Origin: Bradyrhizobium semiaridum
GTDB lineage: Bacteria > Pseudomonadota > Alphaproteobacteria > Rhizobiales > Xanthobacteraceae
Length of the DNA stretch: 64,000 nucleotides
Direction: 5' to 3'
Assembly: GCF_020329505.1 (NCBI RefSeq)
Contig: NZ_JAGKJJ010000001.1
Location: forward strand, 434,001-498,000
Shown: piece after piece, positions 49,687 to 58,967 of the stretch
Layout of the letters: each line of letters opens with the position of its first letter
Numbering within the stretch: the first letter of the stretch is position 1
Made by a program: the position numbers and the translations under genes
Notes under the pieces: model-generated
The model's database searches: none
What the model was told of the DNA's origin: nothing
The model's input: the letters and a program-made list of their open reading frames with translations, nothing else

Positions 49687-49833
49687 GTGCAATGGGCGAT
49701 CACCCCGCCGCAATCCTATGGGGTCTACCTCGTCGCCCTGGTCGTGGTGTTCATCTTCTCGTTCTACGCCGGCACGCTGAAGCCCAAGCAGGCGCCCGCC
49801 CCGGCACCGACGACGTCGGCGCCGCGGAGCTGA
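49687..49833 (+). CDS. 48-residue predicted membrane microprotein
   Basis: GTG at 49687 opens a frame reading MQWAITPPQSYGVYLVALVV, then VFIFSFYAGTLKPKQ and a P/A/T-rich tail APAPAPTTSAPRS. It has one clear membrane helix and a short cytosolic or periplasmic tail, a composition unlikely by chance. There is no strong ribosome site. No family is recognised. Confidence 0.5.
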   Translation: MQWAITPPQSYGVYLVALVVVFIFSFYAGTLKPKQAPAPAPTTSAPRS

Positions 49834-49839
49834 CGGGCT

Positions 49840-49988
49840 CGCTACTCAGCACGCGCCGACTGTCCCAATTGTCCTTGAATGGACGGTGTCGCCCGACAGC
49901 ACGATTGCGTCGGTTTTCGGCAACTTCACCAGCAGCGACTGGCGGCCGAGCGTATGGCCAGGCGCCGACAGAATGGTCAACACTGCCC
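49840..49988 (-). pseudogene. Remnant of an AHL-lactonase-like metallo-beta-lactamase gene
   Basis: The minus strand reads VLTILSAPGHTLGRQSLLVK then LPKTDAIVLSGDTVH. The frame then shifts by one base, after which KDNWDSRRVLS continues the homology. PGHT-x-GxQS and SGD-x-VH are zinc-site segments of the AHL-lactonase-like MBL hydrolases, and the text after the shift is also family text. Both ends are truncated, at the dmeF-like gene and near 49840. It has no start codon and a stop in each frame. It is a decayed fragment of a once intact gene. Confidence 0.75.
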
Positions 49989-49990
49989 GC

Positions 49991-50971
49991 TTAATGCGCG
50001 TGATCGTGATGCGGGCAGAGCTGCACCTCGACCGTGATGTGGCTGAGGCCGCGCAGCCCGGCGAGCCGGTGCTTGTAGGCCGCCGGCGCCAGCGGATGAT
50101 CCGACACCAGCGAGATCACGGCGGCGCGGTGGCCGGGGCCGACCTGCCACAGATGCAGATCGGTGACGCGGTCGCCCTCGGCCTCAATCCGCTCGCGGAT
50201 GGTGGTTTCCAGACGATCGTCGGCGCTGACGTCGAGCAGCACGGCGCCGGCCGCGCGGATCAGGCCGTAGGCCCAGCTCGCGATCACGATGCTGCCGACG
50301 ATGCCAACGAGCGGGTCGGCCCAGACCCAGTTCGCACCCATCGCCACCAGCAGCGCGCCGATCGCCAGGATCGAGGTCGCGGCGTCGGCCAGCACATGGA
50401 CATAGGCGGCGCGCAGATTGTTGTCGTGATGATGGTGGTGGTGGTGATCATGATCGTGGTGATCGTCATGATCATGATCGTGGCCGTGCGCGTGGCCATG
50501 ATGATGGTGGTCATGGTCGCCGCGCAGCAGCCAGGCGCTGGCGAGGTTGACGACGAGGCCGAGCGCCGCGACGGCGATCGCCTCGCTGTAGGCGATCGGC
50601 ACCGGGTGCAGCAGCCGGTCGACGCTTTCCCAGGCGACCTGGATCGCGACCATGGCGAGGATGATGGCGCTGGAGAACGCTGCCAGGTCGCCGAACTTGC
50701 CGGTGCCGAACGAGAAGCGCGCGTTGCGCGCCTGCCGCCGCGCCAGCAGGTAGGCCAGCCCGGCAATCCCGAGCGCGGCCGCATGGGTTGCCATATGCCA
50801 GCCGTCGGCCAGCAGCGCCATAGATCCCGACAGCCATCCGGCGACGATCTCGCCGACCATCATCGCCGCCGTCAGCGCCACCACGATCCAGGTGCGGCGC
50901 TCGTTGCGGGTATGCGTATCGCCGAGGAAGACGTGCTCGTGGGTCCATTGGTCGATCGAATGCGAGTGCAT
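49991..50971 (-). CDS. dmeF: CDF-family divalent metal exporter, DmeF-like
   Basis: The protein has 326 residues. The N-terminus MHSHSIDQWTHEHVFLGDTH is characteristic of DmeF-type (Co2+/Ni2+) CDF proteins. Six helices are predicted. TM2 carries LLADGWHMATH and TM5 AYVHVLADAATS, the metal site. Between TM4 and TM5 lies a histidine/aspartate-rich loop at residues 151-183. The usual dmeR regulator is absent. It lies 36 bases downstream of a second CDF gene on the same strand, so they form an operon. The Co/Ni specificity is inferred. Confidence 0.88.
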   Translation of the reverse strand: MHSHSIDQWTHEHVFLGDTHTRNERRTWIVVALTAAMMVGEIVAGWLSGSMALLADGWHMATHAAALGIAGLAYLLARRQARNARFSFGTGKFGDLAAFSSAIILAMVAIQVAWESVDRLLHPVPIAYSEAIAVAALGLVVNLASAWLLRGDHDHHHHGHAHGHDHDHDDHHDHDHHHHHHHDNNLRAAYVHVLADAATSILAIGALLVAMGANWVWADPLVGIVGSIVIASWAYGLIRAAGAVLLDVSADDRLETTIRERIEAEGDRVTDLHLWQVGPGHRAAVISLVSDHPLAPAAYKHRLAGLRGLSHITVEVQLCPHHDHAH

Positions 50972-51007
50972 GAGAATTCTCCGGTACGTGCTTTGCTGGC
51001 GATGCTG

Positions 51008-51955
51008 CTACACCATTTCAGCCGGCGCCAGCCGGCAAGTCTCGCTGCTGATCTCGACCTGCAATGTCGCATGGTGGATGCTGAAGCGGTGCGAGAGTTC
51101 CGCGCAAACCAGATGCAGGAAGGCATCGTCATGGCCGCCGGGGCGGACCAGATGCGCAGTCAGCGCGGTCTCGCTGGTGCTCATCGCCCAGATGTGCAGG
51201 TCGTGCACCTCGGTGACGCCTTCCAGCGTGATGAGGTAGTCCCTCACCTGTTTGAGATCAATGCCTTTCGGCACGGCGTCAAGCGCAAGGTTGACGCTGT
51301 CGCGCGCCAGCTCCCAGCCGCTCAGCAGCACGACCACGGCGATGACGAGGCTGATCGCGGGATCGAGCCATTGCCAGCCGGTCGCCATGATCAGCAGCGC
51401 GGCGACCACGACGCCGAACGAGACGCCGGCATCCGCCGCCATGTGCAGATAGGCGCCGCGGACGTTGAGGTCGGTGTCGCGGCCGCGCATGAACAAGAGC
51501 GCCGTGCCGCCATTGATCAGAATGCCGAGCGCGGCAACCCAGACCACCGTCCAGCTCGCGACCTCGGCCGGCTCGCGAAAGCGGTTGATCGCCTCGACCG
51601 CGATGCCGCCGACCGCGATCAGCAGCAGCCCGGCATTGGCCAGCGCGGCCAGGATCGAGGCGCGGCGATAGCCATAGGTGTGGGTATCGGTCGGCCGCCT
51701 GCCCGCCAGCCAAACCCCGCCCCAGGCCAGCAGCAGCGCGATCACATCGGAGAGATTGTGAACCGCGTCGGAGACCAGCGCCAGCGAATTGGCGGCATAG
51801 CCGAAGATCAGTTCCGCAACGACGAACGCCGTGTTCAGCGACGCGCCGATTGCAAACGCGGTGCCGAAGCTCGCCGGCGCGTGGCTGTGCCCGGCATGGG
51901 AAGGATCGTGGGAATGAGAATGACCGGTGTGGTCGTGGTCGTGATTGTGCGCCAT
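51008..51955 (-). CDS. CDF-family zinc/cation exporter (CzcD/ZitB group)
   Basis: The protein has 315 residues. A histidine-rich N-terminus (MAHNHDHDHTGHSHSHDPSH) is followed by six helices. The metal site residues appear in ALVSDAVHNLSDV (TM2) and YLHMAADAGVSFG (TM5). The cytosolic C-terminal domain contains EVHDLHIWAMSTSETALTAH. It exports Zn2+ or similar ions in exchange for protons. It is the upstream gene of a two-gene CDF operon. Confidence 0.9.
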   Translation of the reverse strand: MAHNHDHDHTGHSHSHDPSHAGHSHAPASFGTAFAIGASLNTAFVVAELIFGYAANSLALVSDAVHNLSDVIALLLAWGGVWLAGRRPTDTHTYGYRRASILAALANAGLLLIAVGGIAVEAINRFREPAEVASWTVVWVAALGILINGGTALLFMRGRDTDLNVRGAYLHMAADAGVSFGVVVAALLIMATGWQWLDPAISLVIAVVVLLSGWELARDSVNLALDAVPKGIDLKQVRDYLITLEGVTEVHDLHIWAMSTSETALTAHLVRPGGHDDAFLHLVCAELSHRFSIHHATLQVEISSETCRLAPAEMV

Positions 51956-52029
51956 GGCAACCGTCGCCCGCTATCGCTGGCGACGGTTATAGCGCGGCAG
52001 AATGTGGATACTATCACACCGCGATCGGT

Positions 52030-52070
52030 CCCGTAGCCCGGATTGCGCTGCGCTCCATCCGGGCTACGGG
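52030..52070. repeat. Perfect palindromic repeat, family G
   Basis: CCCGTAGCCCGGAT (52030-52043) and ATCCGGGCTACGGG (52057-52070) form a perfect 14-pair stem with a TGCGCTGCGCTCC loop. It lies just after the parC stop and is a common dispersed element in this group. It can end the parC transcript. Confidence 0.9.
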
Positions 52071-52075
52071 TCTTC

Positions 52076-54331
52076 TTACTCCACGCCGCGGTTGAACTTG
52101 TTCGACGTCGGCAGGCCGTGGGCGAGCCGGCCGGCGTCGGCGCGGCTGCCGCGCCAGTCGGCCAGTTCCTTCATGGTCATGCTGCGCTCGCGGCCGGCGG
52201 AATCCCTCCAGGTCAGACCGGTCTTGGAGTCGAACACCGCGACGTCCGACAGCGTCGCGCTGGTGTATTTCTGCAATCGCACGCCGCGGCCGCGGGCCAT
52301 TTCCGGCACCTGGTCGAGACCGAACAGCACCATCTTGTGATTGCTGCCGATCACGGCGACGGTATCGCCCGATACGGTCGCGATCGCGCGGGCCTCGTTC
52401 GGCATCTCGACATTGAGCACCTGCTTGCCCTTGCGGGTATTGCCGACGCAGTCCTCTTCCTTGACGACGAAGCCCTGGCCCTCGCTGCTCGCGATCAGGA
52501 ACTTGCGTTCGCCCTTGTTGACGAATAGCGCGACGATCGCCGCGTCCTGCTCGAGGTCGATGAACATCCGGATCGGCTCGCCATGGCCGCGGCCGCCCGG
52601 CAGCTTGGCGACATCGAGCGAGTAGAACTTGCCGTTGGTCGCGAACAGCAGCAGCTTCGAGGTCGTCTCGGCAAAGAACGAGTGTTCGAGCTTGTCGTCG
52701 GTCTTGAAGGCGAGCCCCGAGAGATCTTCGACATGGCCCTTCAGCGTCCGCACCCAGCCCTTCTCGGACACCACGACGGTGCAGGGCTCGCGCTCGACGA
52801 ACGCCTCCTCGATGGCCGCGAGATCGTGCTCGGGGGCGTCGGCGAAGGTGGTGCGGCGCTTGCCGAGCGGCGTCTTCGGCCCGAACATGTCGCGGACCTT
52901 CGTCACCTGCTCGGCGACCTTGGCCCATTGCTGCGGCTCCGAGCCGAGCAGGCCTTCGATGCCCTTCAGCTCCTTGCGCAGCTCCTTGTCCTCGCGGTTG
53001 ATCTCCATTTCATCCAGCCGGCGCAAGTTGCGCAGCCGCATGTTGAGGATGGCTTCCGCCTGGACGTCCGAAAGCTTGAAGGTCTTCATCAGGACCGGCT
53101 TCGGCTCGTCCTCGGTGCGGATGATCTTGATCACCTTGTCGACGTTCAGATAGGCGATCAGCTGTCCGCCGAGGATTTCCAGCCGATGCTCGATCTGGCC
53201 CTTGCGGAAGTTGGTTCGGCGGATCAGCACGTCGCGCAGATGGTCGAGCCATTCGCGCAGGCACTCGGCGAGGCCGATCACCTTGGGGATGCGGCCCTGC
53301 ACCAGCACGTTGAGGTTCAGCGATATCTTGCTTTCCAGCTCGGTCAGCCGGAACAGCGATTCCATCATCAGCGCCGGATCGACGGTGCGAGATTTCGGCT
53401 CGATGACGAGACGGACGTCGCCCGCCGATTCATCGCGGACCTCAGCGACCAGTGGCAGCTTCTTCTGGTCGATCAACTCGGCGATCTTCTCGACCAGCCG
53501 CGATTTCTGCACCAGCCAGGGGATCTCGGTGACCACGACGACCCAGGTGCCGCGGGCGCCCTCTTCCTGGCTCCAGCGCGCGCGGGTGCGGAACGAGCCG
53601 CGGCCGGTGGTGTAGGCCTCGATGATCGCTTCCTTGGAATCGACGATGATGCCGCCGGTCGGGAAATCCGGACCCTTGACCCAGCGCAGCAGCGCCTTCG
53701 ACTTGGCGTCGGGCTTTTCGATCAAGTGGAGCGCAGCGTCGCAGAGCTCGGCCGCGTTGTGCGGCGGAATCGAGGTCGCCATGCCGACTGCGATGCCTTG
53801 CGCGCCGTTGGCGAGCAGGTTCGGGAAGCCACCGGGCAGCACCACCGGCTCTTTCGACTGGCCGTCATAGTTGAGACGAAACTCGACGCCGTCCTCATCG
53901 ATGCCGTCGAGCAAGAGCCGCGCGACCTCGGTCATGCGCGCTTCGGTATAGCGGTAGGCAGCGGGGTTATCGCCGTCGATATTGCCGAAATTGCCCTGGC
54001 CGTCGACCAGCGGATAGCGCGAGTTGAAGTCCTGGGCCAGGCGCACCATGGCGTCATAGATCGCCTGGTCGCCGTGCGGATGGAACGAGCCCATCACGTC
54101 GCCGACGATCTTTGCAGATTTCTTGAAGGCGGTGCCGGGGTCGAGCCGCAGCAGCCGCATGCCGTAGAGGATACGCCGGTGCACCGGCTTCAGCCCGTCG
54201 CGGGCGTCCGGCAGCGCGCGATGCATGATGGTCGAGAGCGCATAGGCGAGATAGCGCTCCTCGAGCGCGTCACGCAGCGGCACCTCGTGGATTTCGGCCG
54301 GCTCTTCCGGCGGTTTCTGTCGTTTTCCCAT
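52076..54331 (-). CDS. parC: DNA topoisomerase IV subunit A
   Basis: The protein has 751 residues. The catalytic tyrosine is Y128 in [11 protein letters not shown]. The N-terminal winged-helix domain, tower and coiled-coil (about residues 330-470) and C-terminal beta-pinwheel are present. The start [20 protein letters not shown] and the single C-terminal region point to ParC rather than GyrA. The quinolone-resistance region reads [12 protein letters not shown], with Q89 and D93 where E. coli has S80 and E84. It decatenates sister chromosomes with ParE, which is encoded elsewhere. It lies 72 bases after recO. Confidence 0.96.
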   Translation of the reverse strand: MGKRQKPPEEPAEIHEVPLRDALEERYLAYALSTIMHRALPDARDGLKPVHRRILYGMRLLRLDPGTAFKKSAKIVGDVMGSFHPHGDQAIYDAMVRLAQDFNSRYPLVDGQGNFGNIDGDNPAAYRYTEARMTEVARLLLDGIDEDGVEFRLNYDGQSKEPVVLPGGFPNLLANGAQGIAVGMATSIPPHNAAELCDAALHLIEKPDAKSKALLRWVKGPDFPTGGIIVDSKEAIIEAYTTGRGSFRTRARWSQEEGARGTWVVVVTEIPWLVQKSRLVEKIAELIDQKKLPLVAEVRDESAGDVRLVIEPKSRTVDPALMMESLFRLTELESKISLNLNVLVQGRIPKVIGLAECLREWLDHLRDVLIRRTNFRKGQIEHRLEILGGQLIAYLNVDKVIKIIRTEDEPKPVLMKTFKLSDVQAEAILNMRLRNLRRLDEMEINREDKELRKELKGIEGLLGSEPQQWAKVAEQVTKVRDMFGPKTPLGKRRTTFADAPEHDLAAIEEAFVEREPCTVVVSEKGWVRTLKGHVEDLSGLAFKTDDKLEHSFFAETTSKLLLFATNGKFYSLDVAKLPGGRGHGEPIRMFIDLEQDAAIVALFVNKGERKFLIASSEGQGFVVKEEDCVGNTRKGKQVLNVEMPNEARAIATVSGDTVAVIGSNHKMVLFGLDQVPEMARGRGVRLQKYTSATLSDVAVFDSKTGLTWRDSAGRERSMTMKELADWRGSRADAGRLAHGLPTSNKFNRGVE

Positions 54332-54403
54332 GGGCAGGCGTTAAACCGAGACGATGAATCGGGCAAGACGCGAATCACCGGCAATTTAGGGTGCGAATCG
54401 GCC

Positions 54404-55153
54404 CTACGGAACCGCCGTGCGGCTCCGTCGCCTGGTCACGGCGTTGATAAATCCATCGCGGGCGTCGGAATGGCCCTGGCCGCGCGGCTCCAGCACGTGG
54501 CGCAGCAGGAACAGGCCGGTGATCTCAAAGCCGTCGCGCAGATCCTGCTCCGACCAGCTGTTGGTGGCTACTTCGCCTTCGCGCAGGAAGGCCGGCAATG
54601 GCAAGAGCCGATCGGCCCACGGCTCGCCGGCCGCGCGTGACACCGCGCCGCCGGATTTCGGCGAGACGTAGATCAGGTCGCTGGTCGCGCCCGTCGCGGC
54701 GCAGTTTTCGAGATCGAGCCCGAAGCCGAGCTCGGCCAGCATGGCCAGCTCGAAGCGGATCAAATGCACCGCGGCTGTGCCGGCATCCTCGAAATCGTCG
54801 AGCGTCCATTGCAGCATCTCGTAGATGTCCTCGTGCGGATCGCGCTCCGGCAATAGCCGCGCCAGCGCGGCTAGATGCGTCACGCCGTAGACCGCGAAGG
54901 ACGAGCCGAGCAGCGTTGCGGCGCGCAGCCGCGTCCCCTCCACCGTGTACATGCCGAGATGCTCGTCGAGCCGCGCCCGCCATACCGCGGTAACGCTGTT
55001 GCCGGGCTGCAGCAGCGGCCGCATCCGCGAGCCGGCGCCGCCGCGCACGAGGCCGAGGTGGCGGCCGTGCTCGCGCGTCAGGAGCTCGACGATGGCGGAG
55101 GATTCGCCATGCCGCCGCACGCCCAGCACGATGCCTTCGTCGGTCCATTCCAT
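54404..55153 (-). CDS. recO: DNA repair protein RecO
   Basis: The protein has 249 residues. The N-terminal OB-fold begins [20 protein letters not shown] and contains [15 protein letters not shown]. The helical part has [20 protein letters not shown] with C in NCAATG, and the C-terminus has [11 protein letters not shown]. RecO loads RecA onto gapped DNA with RecR. It is the gene before parC in the rpoZ-to-parC block. Confidence 0.95.
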   Translation of the reverse strand: MEWTDEGIVLGVRRHGESSAIVELLTREHGRHLGLVRGGAGSRMRPLLQPGNSVTAVWRARLDEHLGMYTVEGTRLRAATLLGSSFAVYGVTHLAALARLLPERDPHEDIYEMLQWTLDDFEDAGTAAVHLIRFELAMLAELGFGLDLENCAATGATSDLIYVSPKSGGAVSRAAGEPWADRLLPLPAFLREGEVATNSWSEQDLRDGFEITGLFLLRHVLEPRGQGHSDARDGFINAVTRRRSRTAVP

Positions 55154-55375
55154 GAGGGATAGATTACAGGATTCCAGCGTATCGCGCAGTCACGATGCGC
55201 CGGTATCCCGTGAACGGGGGCGTCTGCACGATTTCGGAATATTGGAATAACAGGGTTGAGTTGCCCGACGTGTCAAGGGCCTGGCGAGTTGCCTGGCCGG
55301 GCGCGGCCGCCGCCGACTCCTTTGCATGGGGTTGTTTTCGCCATTTTGACGGCGCGCCCCTGCGGCGGCCGTCGC

Positions 55376-55756
55376 CTACGCGTCGAACCAGCCGTGCGCG
55401 TCGCCGGTGAAGGAGAAATATAGCCCTGCCGTGGTCAGGATGCAGGATACCACCTCGATGCCGCTGTCGAGCTCCAGCCCGCGGTCGCCGATCACCTGGA
55501 TCAGCGACATCACCGACAGCACCAGCACCGCGGCCAGCACCCAGCGCGGCCAGTTCTTGCGATGCTGCGCGGCGAGCCAGACGAAATACATCAAAAGCAG
55601 GATCATGCCGCCCGCCATCAGCGCCGCAACCATGACCATCTGCTCGGTCATCTCGCCGTGCGGCGTGCGATCCTGGAACGCCACCGAGAGCGCGTCCAGC
55701 GCCAGCGAGAGATAGAGCAGGATTTCAAACCACAGCACGTTTCTGGGCACGTTCAT
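55376..55756 (-). CDS. Small membrane protein of unknown function
   Basis: The protein has 126 residues with four predicted helices (about 5-27, 40-63, 70-89 and 100-117). It is MNVPRNVLWFEILLYLSLAL at the start and ends YFSFTGDAHGWFDA. No family is recognised. It lies 15 bases after era and on the same strand, so it is likely in the same operon. Confidence 0.72.
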   Translation of the reverse strand: MNVPRNVLWFEILLYLSLALDALSVAFQDRTPHGEMTEQMVMVAALMAGGMILLLMYFVWLAAQHRKNWPRWVLAAVLVLSVMSLIQVIGDRGLELDSGIEVVSCILTTAGLYFSFTGDAHGWFDA

Positions 55757-55771
55757 CGCAGGACGCCGGCT

Positions 55772-56692
55772 CTATTCCTTGGGGAATTCCAGCCCCATTT
55801 CCCGGTAACGGTCCGGGTCGTCGCCCCAGTTCTCGCGCACCTTGACGAACAGGAACAGGTGCACCGGCACGCCCATGATCTCGGCGAGCTCGGCACGCGC
55901 CTGCGCGCCGATCGACTTGATGGTGGCGCCGCCCTTGCCGAGCACGATCTTGCGCTGGCTCTCGCGCTCGACATAGATCGTCTGCTCGATGCGGATCGAC
56001 TTGTCCTTGCGGTCGGTCCAGCTGTCGGTCTCGACCGTCGACTGGTACGGCAGCTCCTGATGCAGATGGCCGTAGATCTTCTCGCGGGTGATCTCGGCCG
56101 CCAGATGCCGCATCGGCGCGTCCGACATCTGGTCCTCGGGATAGTGGAACGGCCCCGCCGGCACCATCTGCGCCAGCGTGCGCCTGAGATCGTCGACGCC
56201 GTCGCCCGACAGCGCCGAGATCATGAAGGTGTGCTCGAAGCGCATCCGTTCGTTGGCCGCCTGCGCCAGCGCCAGCAGCTTCTCGCGCTGGACGAGGTCG
56301 ACCTTGTTCAGGACCAGGATCTTCGGATGCGCGACGGATTCGAGCTTGGCCAGGATGGCCTGCGCCTCCTCGTCGAGCCCGGCCTTGGCATCGATCAGCA
56401 CGCAGACGAGATCGGCGTCATGGGCGCCGCTCCAGGCGGTCGACACCATGGCGCGGTCGAGCCTGCGCCGCGGCGCGAAAATGCCGGGCGTGTCGACCAG
56501 GATGATCTGCGCATTGCCTTCGATGACGATGCCGCGGATCAGCGCGCGCGTCGTCTGCACCTTGCGCGAGACGATCGTGACCTTGGAGCCGACCAGTGCG
56601 TTGACCAGCGTCGACTTGCCGACATTGGGCGCCCCGATCAGCGCGACGAAGCCGCAGCGCGTCGCGTCCGGCTGCCCTTTCGTGTCAGTCAT
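55772..56692 (-). CDS. era: GTPase Era
   Basis: The protein has 306 residues. G1 is GAPNVGKST (20-28), G3 DTPG and G4 NKVD; the C-terminal KH domain contains LGKGGATIKSIGAQARAELA. Era helps 30S ribosome maturation and 16S rRNA processing. It overlaps rnc by eight bases, a coupling common in bacteria. Confidence 0.97.
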   Translation of the reverse strand: MTDTKGQPDATRCGFVALIGAPNVGKSTLVNALVGSKVTIVSRKVQTTRALIRGIVIEGNAQIILVDTPGIFAPRRRLDRAMVSTAWSGAHDADLVCVLIDAKAGLDEEAQAILAKLESVAHPKILVLNKVDLVQREKLLALAQAANERMRFEHTFMISALSGDGVDDLRRTLAQMVPAGPFHYPEDQMSDAPMRHLAAEITREKIYGHLHQELPYQSTVETDSWTDRKDKSIRIEQTIYVERESQRKIVLGKGGATIKSIGAQARAELAEIMGVPVHLFLFVKVRENWGDDPDRYREMGLEFPKE

Positions 56693-57506
56693 GGGTACCG
56701 ACGCCTTCGCGCTCGATCATCACGGATGCCGCGGCCTTCTCGGCCGCGCGCTTGTTGCCGCCGAGGCCCTCGGCGGGCGCCAGTCCCGGCAGATCGACGG
56801 CGACACGGAATTGCGGATCGTGATGCGGCCCGGTGCGCTCGACCTCGCGATAGACCGGCGTCGGCAGTCCCTTGCCCTGCGCCCATTCCTGCAGCACGGT
56901 CTTGGGATCGCGCAGCGGCCGGCGCGGCTTGTTCATCCGCTCGGTCCAGTTGCGTTCGACGAACTGGCGCGCGGCCTCGACGCCGCCGTCGAGGTAGATC
57001 GCCCCGATCACCGCCTCGCAGATGTCGCCGAGCACGGATTTGCGCAGGCGCGCGCCCTCCACCGCCTTCACCATGCCGAGCTTGATGTCGTCGAGCAGTC
57101 CGAGCGACTTGGCGACGTCGGCGCAGCTTTCCTTGCGCACGAGGTCGGCGAGCCGCTTCGACAATTCGCCCTCGTCGGCCTTCGGGAAGGCGCGGAACAG
57201 CATGTCCGAGACGATCAGGCCGAGCACGTGGTCGCCGAGGAATTCCAGCCGCTGGTAGCTGTCGGCGCGGTTGCGGCTGGCCGGCTTGAGCGCGGAGACG
57301 TGGGTGAACGCGGTGGTCAGCAGTGCCGGATCGGAGAAGCTGTAGCCGAGGCGCGCCTCGATCCCCGCGATCGCGGCCTTCTCCTCCGCGACCTTGGCGG
57401 CCTTGCTGCGCCGCTTTCTGGGCGCAGCCGTGCCGCCGGCGGCAGGGGTCTGGCTCGGCTCGCCGGGCGGCTGTTGATTCTCGATGGCTGTCGTCTCGTC
57501 GATCAT
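56685..57506 (-). CDS. rnc: Ribonuclease III
   Basis: The protein has 273 residues from ATG at 57506 (MIDETTAIENQQPPGEPSQT). The first 50 residues are a P/A/K-rich extension. The catalytic signature is YQRLEFLGDHVLGLIVSDML, with the second acidic site in GDICEAVIGAIYLDGG. The double-stranded RNA-binding domain ends the protein (GLGGNKRAAEKAAASVMI). It processes rRNA and some mRNAs. It overlaps lepB by four bases upstream and era by eight downstream. Confidence 0.96.
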   Translation of the reverse strand: MIDETTAIENQQPPGEPSQTPAAGGTAAPRKRRSKAAKVAEEKAAIAGIEARLGYSFSDPALLTTAFTHVSALKPASRNRADSYQRLEFLGDHVLGLIVSDMLFRAFPKADEGELSKRLADLVRKESCADVAKSLGLLDDIKLGMVKAVEGARLRKSVLGDICEAVIGAIYLDGGVEAARQFVERNWTERMNKPRRPLRDPKTVLQEWAQGKGLPTPVYREVERTGPHHDPQFRVAVDLPGLAPAEGLGGNKRAAEKAAASVMIEREGVGTHD

Positions 57507-58261
57507 CGCACGATGGAGAATAGGCGATTCCACCGCACTGCGGTGGGCCAGCGCCAGAACATCCAGGCCTGCTCGCCCTCGGCAATCGAGAAGAAGATCA
57601 TCTGGGCCCGGCCGATGACATTCTCGAGCGGCACGTAGCCGACCGCCGACAGCACCCGGCTGTCGGTCGAATTGTCGCGGTTGTCGCCCATCATGAAGAA
57701 ATGGCCTTCGGGCACGGTGTAGACGTTGGTGTTGTCGTAGAAGCCGTTGTCGACGCAATCGAGCGTCTCATAGCTGACGCCGTTCGGCAGCGTCTCCTTC
57801 CAGCGCTTGACCCGCGCCACGGCATCCGAGCCGCAGGGATCCTCGCCGACGAAATCGCTGACGCGCTCGCGCTTGACCGGGACGTCGTTGATGTAGAGCA
57901 GCCCCTCCTTCATCTGGATGCGGTCGCCCGGCAGGCCGATCACGCGCTTGATATAGTCGGTGGTGTCGTCCTTGGGCAGGCGAAACACGACGATGTCGCC
58001 GCGGCTCGGGTTGGAGCCGAAAATGCGCCCGGAAAACAGCGGCGGCGACAGCGGGATCGAGTAGTGGCTGTAGCCGTAGGAGTATTTCGACACAAACAGA
58101 TAGTCGCCGACCAGCAGCGTCGCCTTCATCGATCCCGAGGGGATGTTGAACGGCTGAAACAGGAAGGTCCGGATCACGAGCGCGATCAGAAGGGCATGGA
58201 TGACGACGCGGATGGTCTCGCCCAAGCCGCTCTCAGATTTGGTCCCGGTGGTCGCGCTCAT
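57503..58261 (-). CDS. lepB: Signal peptidase I
   Basis: The protein has 252 residues from ATG at 58261. One membrane helix (about 17-36) is followed by the catalytic serine S44 in PSGSMKATLL and the general-base lysine K105 in DYIKRVIGLPGD. The GDNRDNSTDSR box (C-terminal third) is also present. It cleaves Sec signal peptides at the periplasmic face. It is part of the coupled lepB-rnc-era run. Confidence 0.96.
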   Translation of the reverse strand: MSATTGTKSESGLGETIRVVIHALLIALVIRTFLFQPFNIPSGSMKATLLVGDYLFVSKYSYGYSHYSIPLSPPLFSGRIFGSNPSRGDIVVFRLPKDDTTDYIKRVIGLPGDRIQMKEGLLYINDVPVKRERVSDFVGEDPCGSDAVARVKRWKETLPNGVSYETLDCVDNGFYDNTNVYTVPEGHFFMMGDNRDNSTDSRVLSAVGYVPLENVIGRAQMIFFSIAEGEQAWMFWRWPTAVRWNRLFSIVR

Positions 58262-58550
58262 TGCTATCCCAATTCCCGCAAGCCCAGAGCCCGCGCGGTG
58301 GCAGAACGTTCTCACCACGCGAAGCGTTCGGCCCTCGCGTGAGGAAAATGGCCTTGAATTCTGATCTTGAGGGCAAATTCCGGCGTAAACCCGAAATCCG
58401 CGTCTCGCTCGATGTCTATCCCTGCGGCGTTTTAGACGGTTGTTCGCAAGGGTGCAATCAATCGCCGCCTCAAAACTTCGCAATCCATTGAAATATCAAT
58501 GACTTTTTAGTTTTCTGAAGTTTTCCGGCGACGCCGCGGGGCCACCCGAC

Positions 58551-58967
58551 TCATTTACCTGGGGTAACCGCCGAAATGATGACGAAAGCCTGCGCCAACG
58601 GCCAGTCATCCGTGATCGAGAGGTCGATCCGGGCTTCCATTCCCTCGGGGGTAAGTTCCTGCAGCCGCGCCAGGGCCCCGCCGGTCAGCCGCATGGTCGG
58701 CCGCCCCCCAGGCAGGTTCACGACGCCCATGTCCTTCCACCACACCCCGCGCCGGATACCGGTGCCGAGGGCCTTGGAGCAGGCCTCCTTGGCGGCGAAG
58801 CGCTTGGCATAGGTCGCGACCACCATCTTCTCGCTGTTGGCGCGGCGCATCGCCTTGGCACGCTCGGTCTCGGTGAAGATGCGCTCGAGGAAGCGCTCGC
58901 CATGGCGGTCGATCACCTTGGCGACGCGGGTGATGTCGATCAGGTCAGAGCCGATGCCGATGATCAT
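58551..58967 (-). CDS. acpS: Holo-[acyl-carrier-protein] synthase
   Basis: The protein has 138 residues. The metal-binding D8 in [10 protein letters not shown] and E61 in [15 protein letters not shown] are in place. It transfers 4'-phosphopantetheine from CoA to ACP. It overlaps pdxJ by four bases. About 290 bases separate it from lepB; that gap shows no gene. Confidence 0.96.
   Translation of the reverse strand: MIIGIGSDLIDITRVAKVIDRHGERFLERIFTETERAKAMRRANSEKMVVATYAKRFAAKEACSKALGTGIRRGVWWKDMGVVNLPGGRPTMRLTGGALARLQELTPEGMEARIDLSITDDWPLAQAFVIISAVTPGK

Noticed and set aside
50404-50520. Short CAT/GAT-like repeats resembling a CRISPR or simple repeat array
   Set aside because: They code for the histidine/aspartate-rich loop of the DmeF-like protein in frame; no repeat-spacer structure.
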